Source: Sambucus nigra
Lineage: Eukaryota > Streptophyta > Magnoliopsida > Dipsacales > Adoxaceae
Length of the DNA: 64,000 nt
NCBI GenBank assembly: GCA_949130495.1
Contig: OX422216.1
Location: forward strand, 100,757,967-100,821,966
Direction: 5' to 3'
The position numbers and the translations under genes were made by a program. Positions 34,551-44,571 of this stretch are shown here, one piece after another (the first letter of the stretch is position 1; each line of letters opens with the position of its first letter). Under the pieces are notes generated by a model. The model worked only from the letters and a program-made list of their open reading frames with translations. It had not been told where the DNA came from and did not search any database.

Positions 34551-36189
34551 ATGGCCGGAGGAGTGTTGTCAGTCTCTCAAATTACATCATTAACCTTCTT
34601 GTGTATCATGCTCTTGGACCTTACTAACGTAACTACACGTGTTCGCCTCCTCTACTCACTACGTGGAAGACTCGCGATGCCACACCCCACATATTTTATT
34701 CTCCCTCTTTCTTACACTTGAGTTTTACTAAAACAACCCTAATCGAGACTTACTAAATTCACAGGACATCCCACCAAACTTAAAGATTCATATTTAAAAG
34801 TCACAAATTCTAAGGAAATAATATTTTCCCCCTCAATTTAGAATTTTTATCAAGGATGAAGGTGATGGTGTATTAATATCAATAATACCAAATATTATCT
34901 CCAATCTCAAACTACAATAGCCAGGCCCATATCTTTCGGCTAATGTTAAGATATTCATAATTGGATCTTATTTTTTTTTTAGTTCACTGACCCAGTAAGA
35001 GATCCTGGCCTATGAACTGTGTACAACTCTCAGATGGCTTTTACAAGACAGTTGAGTATTCAGAATCACAGTCAAATCTCAACAGCCGAAGAAACAATCC
35101 TTATAATCAGAGATGGACCACAACAATTGTTGTTTGGTATGGAAAGAACGAAATATTTAAATTTATTTATGTAAGGCACGTTTTAGGAATGCTGCCTTTT
35201 AGGCAAAATTTCTCCCAATCCGGTTGAGACAGGATCGCGAGTACACTATGGGTTTTATAGAATATGTGTTCAGGATACTATGCAGTGTATGAACAATTGT
35301 TTGATTCAAACTATGTACGGTTTGATCAAATCGGACAATGCGCCCTAAGTCGCCCAATCCCCCTTTCACGCGCCGCGTGTCGTGCTTACGCATGTTGCGT
35401 GTCGCGATTGGTGGTGCTTAAGCACCACCGCGATGCGTGGGATCGTTGTCCCTTATTTGACTTGTCAACTAGAAGTTTAGTTGTCATTTAGTTGATATAC
35501 CACCACTTTTTGAGGTACTCTTCTAATGTGGGACAATATGAGATTTTGAGCACTCTCATATCTTTCACACCCATTTGCTTACGTTTCTTCCTTCTAAAAT
35601 AAAGTCCAAATTATGTTTAAAATAAAACATCAATTAATATAATTAAAATATTATATTATATTGAAATTTCCAACAACAATCCTCTATAATGGGGAGCTAT
35701 GAAGTTAATGATGATTTATTGATCCTTACATTAAAAACAAAGGATCTCATATTCGTCTCATTAATTTTCATCGATTAAAGGAGCTCTAACAAGAAGGAAT
35801 CAACCTCAATTGGTCTTCCCAGATCATGGTTGGGCTTATGCTCATTTGTACACAATCAATGTGATCTCAGTCGATCAAACCTTCAACCTTAGTCTTTTAG
35901 CCTCATGGAGGTCGTAGGGCTTGCCAAGCTCCACATATAAATTTAACGGGTTTGTACAATTACAAGCATTATTCTACAAACCCCTACTCAACACTTGTTA
36001 CTTGTCCTAGATCATCAAATGGTATATAATGCTCCCAAGAACCATCACCATTGAGGTGCAACATCTTTTAGTAACAATTCATTGCTTTACAGTTGTGGTA
36101 GAATTTTTCTATGGTCACCCCTGCTTCAACTATCACTTTTGAGTTGCTCATAGGATATATAAAAAATGTATTAGGAAGGTTAAATGCAC
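34551..36189. other. WOX upstream region, then LTR-like unclassified DNA
   Basis: 34551-35190 is the gene's promoter-side DNA with nothing further recognisable. 35190-35690 includes a perfect 20-bp palindrome (35410-35429), a GC-rich patch and a TAATGTGGGACAA word followed by an AT-rich stretch ending TTTCCAACA. This combination recalls plant retrotransposon LTR ends, but no partner, primer site or proteins were found. 35690-36189 shows no supported gene. Confidence 0.4.
35410..35429. repeat. Perfect 20-bp palindrome
   Basis: GGTGGTGCTTAAGCACCACC, each strand identical. It sits in a GC-rich patch with repeated GCGTGTCG words (35375-35405). Confidence 0.95.
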
Positions 36190-36738
36190 TGTTGATGTCT
36201 AAATTTGGGTAATATACTTGAGGATTTATCTTTGCTAAGGTTGTCCAAAATTATAATTACAGATAAAGAAAATAGAGAAAGTAGAAAGAGACACAAGATT
36301 TTCACATGGTTACCCAAGAATGGAGCCTACATCCACAAGGTAATGCAACTAAAGGTTTAGGGTTTTGTTCCAGTATCTTAGCTATAATTTCTATGGTTTT
36401 GAACAATGCCCCCCCCCCCCCCCCCCTAGTTGGAGGTAGTAGTGTATTTATGTAAGAAGAAGCCCAAGAGATGGAATACCTTTAGAGCTTAAGCATTTAC
36501 ACCTTTACATGATAATATATAGTTGGACATCATTTACGTGCATGTGCATGGTGACTGTTAAATATTCCACGTGTGTCTTTTTAGCTTACAAATGTTTCAC
36601 CTTCCTGGTTGCGGTTGGCTGGGCAGTCGACCAGAGGCTACTAGAGCCGACCGGGCTTACCCATTGTAGAAAGTCCAATGGAAATGTAGACATGTGTCTT
36701 TATATCATTACTCCATGTAGCCTAATAAATTTAGGTTA
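36190..36738 (-). repeat. 3' LTR of a second, degenerate Tat element (part 1)
   Basis: Starts (plus coordinates) with TGTTGATG, as does the Tat LTR at 8671, and shares its layout: ACAGATAAA, then ACACAAGATTTTCACATGGTTACCC, CTACATCCAC and TGTATTTATG. It contains a poly-C run (36410-36426). It is interrupted at the GGTTA target site by the element at 36739 and resumes at 47555; the far LTR end, near 47590, is not sharply defined. Confidence 0.6.
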
Positions 36739-39716
36739 TGTAATACCCCGTACGTTTGGCTATATTTATTTTTGGGATTAATTAATTAAATGCATATTAA
36801 TTGGAAATTAATCCGGGTTAAAAATACTAACGAGGTGCGAGTTGGTATTTGATTATGTGCAAACATGTTTTTTATATGAATATCGAATTATGAAATTTTT
36901 TTCGTGAGATTGATATACGGCATTTTAGAAATTTTGTTGAGACGCGTGTGACCGCCGCGTCACGGTGTAATATTTTGATTATAAAAGTGAATTTAAATTC
37001 TTTAAACCGCATGGTCGTTTTGAGTGCGCCAACGCGTCCGGAAGGGTCGAGATAGTCAGAAAACACTAGCCGGGGGTGTAGTTTGGGTCCCGGGGTATTT
37101 TTAGGCTATACCGGCATTATAAAGGGTATTTTGGGAATTTCGTATTTTTAGGAATTAAAAATGACGAAAATTAGAGAAGTAAATCTGATTGGGAATAGAC
37201 CCACTAAACCCACTAACCAACCCTTAATGACCCAATAAGCTACGGAGGTTATCAATTAGGTTTCCAACTTTCCCAAAGAAAATCCTAGCCACCATAGTCA
37301 CCTTTGGAGAAGAAAGCTTAGAGAGGGAGAGAAGGAGAAGGAATTCTGCAGAAAATCCTTACAAAATCAACACCAAATTCAGAGACAATCGAGGCAAGTG
37401 ATTTAATTTCTTTCAATTCAGAGAATGTTTCCTCCATGTTAGATAATTTGAAGATTTACAATTGTTCTTGAAAGATAAATGAAAACCCATGTTGTTTGGA
37501 CATAGAACTTGAATATTGAGGACAAATTACATGTAGAATCATATAGAGATGATTATTCTAGTATTAATATACGTTGGATGCAAGAAAAACGGATTTAGAT
37601 TGGACTAATTGAGGACTTAAAAGTTTAGGGTTCATGTTCTTGAAAAATTGGGGAAAAAGTGTAAAGATTTGTAAATTTGATTGATGTTAGGATGGATTAA
37701 TCCTTTAAAACGTGTTAGGAAGTGACTATAATATGTTTAGGATTGATTAGAGACCTTAAAACAATCATTGGGACTAATTTTAGAGGAGATTTGAGGAGTA
37801 GAAATGGTGAAAAAACGAGATTGGGAAAATTCTGGGCCGAAACTAGTCCCTCGTTAGAAGACCCTTCCCAGGTCGTTCGAACGAGCTCGTTCGAACGAGC
37901 TTCTAACGAGTTGACCAGTCGCTTCTAAAGAAGGGAGACTTCGTTCGATACCTTCGTTCGAACGAACTGTATTTCGTTCGATACATTCGTTCGAACGAGA
38001 TGTCGTTAGAAGGTACAGTTCGTTCGAACGAACTGGAATCTCGTTCGAACAGCCTCGTTCGAACGAGACTTCTAACGAGCTGGCAGTTTAGGCCTTTTTG
38101 GCCTGTTTTGATTTTGGGAGTCCCGTAAACTTGTTCGAGGGTAGAGATAACATTCCGTTGATGATGTATTGATAGATTTGGGACTTTTGGGTTATTATGA
38201 GGAGTAAATTATATACGAGTGATTTAAATCAATGAACCGTTTGGGTTGAGACGTGAGTGTCTACTACGACGTGAGAATAGATTATGGCGCGTATGATTAT
38301 AAACCGGAATCGTATAAAGTGTGTAAAGTATATATTGGTACTAGAATGAGAATAGTACTACAATTAAACTACGGGATTACTAAGACGTGTGTTTACTTAG
38401 TATTGGTATATGAATTGTGTGTATGACATACCTACCATACTTGCTATCACGGGAGGTTTGCGTTCGCTTAGGGCCCTCTAATCCTTGTGTTGCCCGGATT
38501 TAGACTGGTTACCTTGATGAACATAGGTCATAGAAAGACTTATTGGGATATTAATAAGTCCGCTGATCGTGGGAGCGTAGGTATGTGCGTGACCCATGTG
38601 ATGTGACTATGTTCGCCTCCATTATTTGTGATGTTGTTATTTGTGAACTATTCCTGAGAGATTCGGAATATGTAATCCTTATGTACGTGATGTACCGGGA
38701 TGGATAGCAGAGTATGTGTGCACCGCAGCTTAGTTCTCGGGGTGCTTGTATTGTATATTTATGTTGTGAATAATATACACTTAATTAATGGGAACCTTCA
38801 TGTTAATGTTGTGAAAATAATAACGGTATTGATTCGAGAAACATAACGGGTTAGCTGATAGTGAAATATATTGCATATTGAGCATCTGAGTTTACGTTGA
38901 ACCCCTATTTAATTACGAGCGTTATAATGTTAATAGAACCGAGTAATAAGGGTAGGACCTATGACATTCTAGCTAGATATGATGTCACTTAGCTAGCGGG
39001 TTGTGTCGTTGTAGATGGGTACTTACGTTAGGAGTGCACAGTTAGACGAGAGGTGAGAATATCATGTGAGTGCACGTCCTAACATGTACTTTGCATTAAA
39101 TGTTTTAAATGATTTTAAAGCACTTGCAGGTTTTAAAATATCTCCACATTCGGGCTCTGACCCGTTTGCTTTCAAATCTATTTTCCTTGTAAAACCATTT
39201 TAGGTGCCCAGCCACAAGGACACCATGCATAGGATACTCATTCTGATGACGAGCTGTAGCTGTTTGTGGAAGCTACAGGGATTTGCTTGTAGACGCTTCT
39301 ATCACTTGGATTCCAGATTCATTATCTATCAGTTGTAGGGCATGTTGCCCATTTCTATTAGAGACATCTTTCCAGTACAGTTTTCAGACTTTGGCATGTA
39401 TTGATTTAGTATTTAGTTTACTTATATCAGTTGTGGGATTTGTAGTGAGGAGTTTTCCTCCAGACTTTATTTACATTATGTGATGGTTATTCTATTTACT
39501 TCATTATGGTGAATGGTGTTATTATTCTTTATTACACTTGTTGCATGTTAATCAGACTTTAAATAAAAATTTGGCACTTATTTTTTAAATACTAGGTGGT
39601 TAGTAATAATAAAAAAATGTTTTCGACAGTGATGCTATTAACTGAGCCAACTTGGCATTTTGAATTAATTTAATAAAGGAGTAGCTACCCGGTATTTAAT
39701 TAGTCGGGGTGTCACA
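36739..39716 (+). repeat. 5' LTR of the Tekay-like element
   Basis: TGTAATACCCCGTACG...GGGGTGTCACA, 2978 bp. It has the conserved GTGCCCAGCCACAAGGAC and GCTGTAGCTGTTTGTGGAAG block in the 3' third, also seen in the LTRs at 53516 and 60704. Small frames inside (such as 37722 and 39283) recur in the other LTR only because the LTRs are copies; they are not genes. Confidence 0.95.
37868..38080. repeat. TTCGAA palindrome array in the 5' LTR
   Basis: At least six TCGTTCGAACGA or near variants with intervening TCTAACGAG words; the identical array is in the 3' LTR at about 45701-45913. Confidence 0.9.
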
Positions 39717-39899
39717 GGTGGTATCAGAGCATCAGGTTCTAGTGTCCTTTAGGATCTGTACGGCTATTATGTTTCCGCTAAGTTTCTTTGATATAGAGCC
39801 CTATATTTTAGGACTGTTGTACTCTTTTTGTGTATGCTTCGTTCTTCAGCTATTTTAAATTTATAAACAGCGAACTTATAAACTTTGTTCTTATTTCAG
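39717..39899 (+). promoter_or_regulatory. Primer-binding site and leader of the Tekay-like element
   Basis: TGGTATCAGAGC at 39719-39730, matching initiator methionine tRNA, two bases after the LTR. The rest is leader up to the gag ATG. Confidence 0.9.
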
Positions 39900-41810
39900 A
39901 TGCCTCCACGACGTGCACAACGAGTTCCCAGGGATGCAACGCCCGAACCCCAGCCCGCTCCAGTTCAGGGCATGATGAACGCCGCTGAGGTTGCAGCTAT
40001 AGTAGCCCAAGCGGTAAATGCCGCAATTGCCGTTGTTCAGCAGGCACCACCTCAGGCGCCGGTTGCCGCGCCAGTACAGGCAAATGCATTCCCGTCTGCT
40101 TGGGAACGTGTACGTGACGCTTTTCAGAAAGCGCATCCGCCAGAGTTTGCAGGTAGCTCAGATGTGGTAGTCTCGAGCCAGTGGAGGAAGGATATGCAGA
40201 GGCACTTAAGGATGTATGAGTGCACGGACGTTCAGAAGCAGGTGCTAGCTACTTTCAAGCTAGTTGGATCTGCACTGCAGTGGTGGGAGTCTATTACCAC
40301 CGTGGAGGAGAGGGATACTCTCACTATTCAGGACTTCTGGGTGCGGTTTGACCGCAAGTACTTTTCGTCGGCTGTTCACACGGAAATGAGGAGGAAATTG
40401 ATGAATCTGAAGCAGGAGGGTAAGACTGTGGCCAAGTATGACGCCGAGTTCACAAATCTGTTGAATATCGTTCCAGATGAGATACCAACAGAGAAGAAGA
40501 AGAGGATTGAGAAATTCACCGACGGGTTGACTTGGAGGATCCGTCAGCATCTGTTAGGGAACCTTTCGTTGGCCACGTATTCTGATGTGGTTAACGCTGC
40601 TTTGTTACACTGCCAGGACCACCGCTTTCATATGACTGAGGGCAAGAGGTCGGGAGAGTCTAGCCATCAGGGCAGGACTGGAGGACATGGTGCCGGTGGG
40701 GCACAATCTGTTCAGGGGCAGAGACAGGGTGAGCAGGGTACCCAGCAGGGGGATCAGAAGAGGTTCCGATCAGGGAGCTACAGACAGGGACAAGGAGGTT
40801 TCCGTCAGGGCCATCAGGGTCCAAACGGCCATCAGGGCCAACAGGGGCAGAATAGGCAGCAGTTTCACCAGGGCCAGCAGGGCCAAGGGAGGAACGGTAA
40901 CGGCCACCAGGGTCGGGGACCGCAGGGGCAGAGAGGAGGGAACTTCCCAGGGAAGTGTTTTGTTTGTGGCAAGACTGGCCATAAGCGACAGGATTGTCCT
41001 GATAGGGGCAGGGCCCCACAGCAGCAGCAGCAGGGTGCTCGCCAGGAGCCACAGAGACCTATGTTTCCCGTCGCTCTCCCCGCACCGCCACAGATGGCAG
41101 CATTGCCACCCATTCCAGCAGTCCCAGTTCAGCAGGGGCAGCTACAGTATGGACGTGTCTACAACGTCCATCAGGCTGCAGTTCCTCAGGCACCGCCCGC
41201 GATTGAGGGTACGTTTCTTATCCATGGCACTATGGGTCGGGTGTTATTTGATATGGGGGCTACACATTGTTTTATAGCTACACACTTCGCGAAAGCTTTA
41301 GGATTGTTAGCTACGGCAGAGAGCACAGTGACGTGTGTCGACTCACCATTGGGGAGTGGGTCACTTATTTTCTTTATATGCCGGGGAGTGGGAGTAGGGA
41401 TTGGTAGTCTGGTATTACCTGCAGATATGTTGGTATTAGATATGCATGTTCACGATGTGATTATCGGTATGGATTGGCTCGTAGCTTATAGGGCCATGAT
41501 TGATTGCTTCAGCGGGAGCATTGTTTTTGCCATTCCGGGGCAAGAGATGTTTGTAGTGGCGATGCCTCGCCCAGAGGGAGGATCGACCGCTCATCTGTAT
41601 TACATTGAGGACGATACCTCTAAGGAGGTAGTGATTCCTTTAGATTCTATCCCAGTAGTCAGGGAGTATTCGGATGTGTTTCAGGAGATACCAGGCCTAC
41701 CCCCCAGTCGAGAGATAGACTTTGTTATAGACCTATTGCCAGATACGAGACCTATAGCACGCGCACCGTATGGCTCCGGCAGAGATGCGAGAGCTACGAG
41801 ATCAAATTGA
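39900..41810 (+). pseudogene. Tekay-like gag-protease, frameshifted at its end
   Basis: ATG at 39900 (MPPRRAQRVPRD). Gag core FVRFDRKYF-type region (SALQWWESI, FWVRFDRKYFSS, YDAEFTNLL), a Q/G-rich tract of about 90 residues, CCHC zinc knuckle CFVCGKTGHKRQDC, then the aspartic protease. The protease motif reads LFDMGATHCFI (41250-41258 encodes D-M-G) where the family has D-T/S-G; the codon ATG could come from ACG by one C-to-T change. The frame leaves the pol frame at about 41769, just at the protease/RT linker (APY), with a stop at 41810; a short deletion is the likely cause. Gag and protease would make and mature the element's particles; protease is probably dead. Confidence 0.85.
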
Positions 41811-44529
41811 GCAGCTGTTAGGTCAGGGCTTTATTCGCAGAAGTACCTCACCTTGGGGCGCTCCAGTTTTGTTTGTGAAGAAGAGGGACGGTTCACTGAG
41901 ATTGTGTGTGGACTACCGAGAGTTGAATAAGGTCACGATACGGAATAAGTATCCGTTGCCTCGAATCGATGACTTATTCGACCAGTTGAGAGGAGCTTCT
42001 TTCTTCTCGAAGATTAATTTGAGATCGGGATACCATCAGTTGCGTATCAGGGAGGAGGATGTCTCGAAGACTGCGTTCTTGTCGAGATATGGTTCTTACG
42101 AGTTTCGGGTTATGCCTTTTGGTTTGACCAACGCTCCAGCAGTGTTTATGGACTTGATGAACAGAGTGTTCAAGGATTTCCTAGACCAGTTTGTCATTGT
42201 CTTTATTGATGATATTCTGGTTTACTCTCAGACAGAAGAGGAGCACGCCGAGCATTTGAGGCAGGTTTTGCAGACACTTCGTCAGAACGAGTTGTATGCA
42301 AAATATGAGAAATGCGGGTTTTGGTTGAAGGAGGTCCAGTTTTTAGGACACATTATTTTCGACCGGGGAATATCTGTTGATCCGGGGAAAGTATCCGCGG
42401 TGAGGGAGTGGGGACAGCCCACGACACCAACGGAGATTCGTAGTTTCTTGGGTCTAGCAGGATACTACAGGAGGTTCATTCGGGGATTTTCGAAGATAGC
42501 GGGTCCTTTGACACATCTGACTCGTAAGGGTGTGCCATTCATCTGGAGTGATGCCTGTCAGTTGGCATTTGATGAGTTAAAGGACAAATTGACCTCAGCA
42601 CCTGTGTTAGCATTGCCGAGACCGAGAGTTGAGTATTTGGTTTACACCGACGCGTCCTTGCAAGGACTGGGAGGTGTATTGCAGCAGGAGAGACAGGCCA
42701 TAGCTTATGCTTCCCGTAAGCTTAAGACTCATGAGAAGAATTACCCCACGCATGATTTGGAATTGGCGGCAGTGGTATTTGCCCTACGGATTTGGAGGCA
42801 CTATCTCTTGGGGGAGAAGTTCCAATTGTTCACGGACCACAAGTCCCTACAATACCTGTTCACGCAGAAGGAGTTGAATATGCGGCAGCGTAGGTGGCTT
42901 GAGTTTGTGAAAGACTACCAGTTCGATATCCAGTACCACCCAGGTAAGGCTAACGTGGTAGCAGACGCGTTGAGCCGTAGGCCAGCAGATGAGGTGGCAG
43001 AGGTGTGGAAGGCATAGTGGAAGGAATTGGGACACCAGGATGCAGTGGCCTGATCTTTCATGTCTGTGATGACTGTTACACCGCAGATTGTCACGAAGGT
43101 AGTACGGGCACAGGCTAATGACTCGTTCTGTCAGGAGCAGATAGTTCGATTACTAGCAGAGGGAGCCGAGTCCTATACCGTTAGCTCAGACGGGGGATTA
43201 CGCTTCAATGGGAGATTGGTAGTTCCGGAAGGGGAGGAATTGCGACATGATGTAATGGCAGAGTCGCACGGCTCACGGTTCGCGGTACATCCCGGAGGGG
43301 AAAAAATGTATCAAGACATGAGACGACAGTATTGGTGGAGCGGTATGAAGAGAGATATCGCTGAATTTGTTTCGAAATGCGCCACTTGTCAGCTTGTAAA
43401 AATGGATCATCAGAGACCGGCAGGACTGCTACAGCCGTTGGAGGTTCCAGTGTGGATGTGGGAGAGCATATCCATGGACTTTATCACGGGGTTGCCTACG
43501 TCGCAGAGGGGTCACGACTCCGTTTGGGTAATTGTGGACAGGTTGTCCAAGGTCGCTCACTTTTTACCCGTAAGGACTGACTACACTACGGGACAGTATG
43601 CCTAGCTCTTCATTTCAGAGGTTGTGAGACTTCATGGTGTGCCCCTAAATATCGTGTCTGACAGAGACAAGATATTTGTTTCGAGGTTTTGGGATAGTTT
43701 CCAGGAGGCCATGGGCACGGAATTGCGGTTGAGTATGGCTTATCATCCGCAAACCGATGGGCAGACCGAGCGCACAAATCAGATGTTGGAAGACATGCTA
43801 CGCATGTGCATTGTTGACTTTGGGGGTGGATGGGAGAAGTACCTTCCACTGGTAGAGTTTGCTTACAACAACTCTTATTAGTTCACTATTGGCATGGCTC
43901 CGTTTGAAGCATTGTACGGTAGGCCTTGTCATTTCCCAGCATGTTGGTTAGAGGTGGGGGACAACAAACTACTTGGGCCGGAAGTGATTCAGGATACTTC
44001 GGCAAGGATTGAGTTGATTCGGAGTCGCATTCGGGTAGCTCAAGACAGGCAGAAGAGTTATGCTGATGCGAAAAGATTTTTCAGGGAGTTCCAAGTGGGG
44101 GACCAGGTTTTGCTCAGAGTATCTCCTATGAAGGGGATTATGCATTTCGGGAAGGAGGGGAAATTGGCATCGAGGTATGTGGGGCCGTTCCCTATTATTG
44201 AGCGAATCGGACCGGTTGCGTATAGACTTGGACTATCAGAGCATTTGCATCGGATTCACGATGTGTTCCATATTTCCTCGCTGAGGAAATACCTTAGAGA
44301 TAATTTGGCTCATTCTCACATTGCTGTGGAGGACATCGATCTCCAGCCGGATAGCTCCTACGAGGAGGGGCCGATTGCTATTTTGGACCGAAGCGAGAGG
44401 AAACTGCGGTCAAAGATAGTTCCGGTGCGTGTTCAGTTGCGACATCACAATGTCGAGGAGTCCACATGGGAGCGCGAGGATGAGATGCGCGAACGTTATC
44501 CAGAGTTGTTTTTAGAAGGTACTTTCTAG
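41770..44529 (+). pseudogene. Tekay-like RT, RNase H, integrase and chromodomain, with stops
   Basis: One frame from 41770 to the natural stop at 44529, with premature stops TAG 43015-43017, TGA 43051-43053, TAG 43603-43605 and TAG 43879-43881. [22 protein letters not shown] (the catalytic Asp of motif A is Asn at 42016-42018), FIDDIL. RNase [27 protein letters not shown]. Integrase: CATCQ, SMDFITGLP, VSDRDKIFV and GQTERTNQ keep the D-D-E residues. The C-terminal region (EGPIAILDRSERKLR ... WEREDEMRERYPELF) is chromodomain-like, which in this family guides insertion into heterochromatin. Broken and mutated, so it cannot act on its own. Confidence 0.9.
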
Positions 44530-44559
44530 TTTTGAATTTCAGGACGAAATTCTGTTATT

Positions 44560-44571
44560 AGGGGGGAAGTA
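44560..44571 (+). promoter_or_regulatory. Polypurine tract
   Basis: AGGGGGGAAGTA immediately before the 3' LTR; primes plus-strand synthesis in LTR retrotransposons. Confidence 0.9.

Noticed and set aside
37722..39483. LTR frames of 66-68 codons repeated at 45555 and 47116
   Set aside because: They recur only because the two LTRs are copies; no domain and no coding bias visible.
40260..41113. Minus-strand frames over the Q/G-rich gag tract
   Set aside because: Opposite-strand shadows of a low-complexity coding region.
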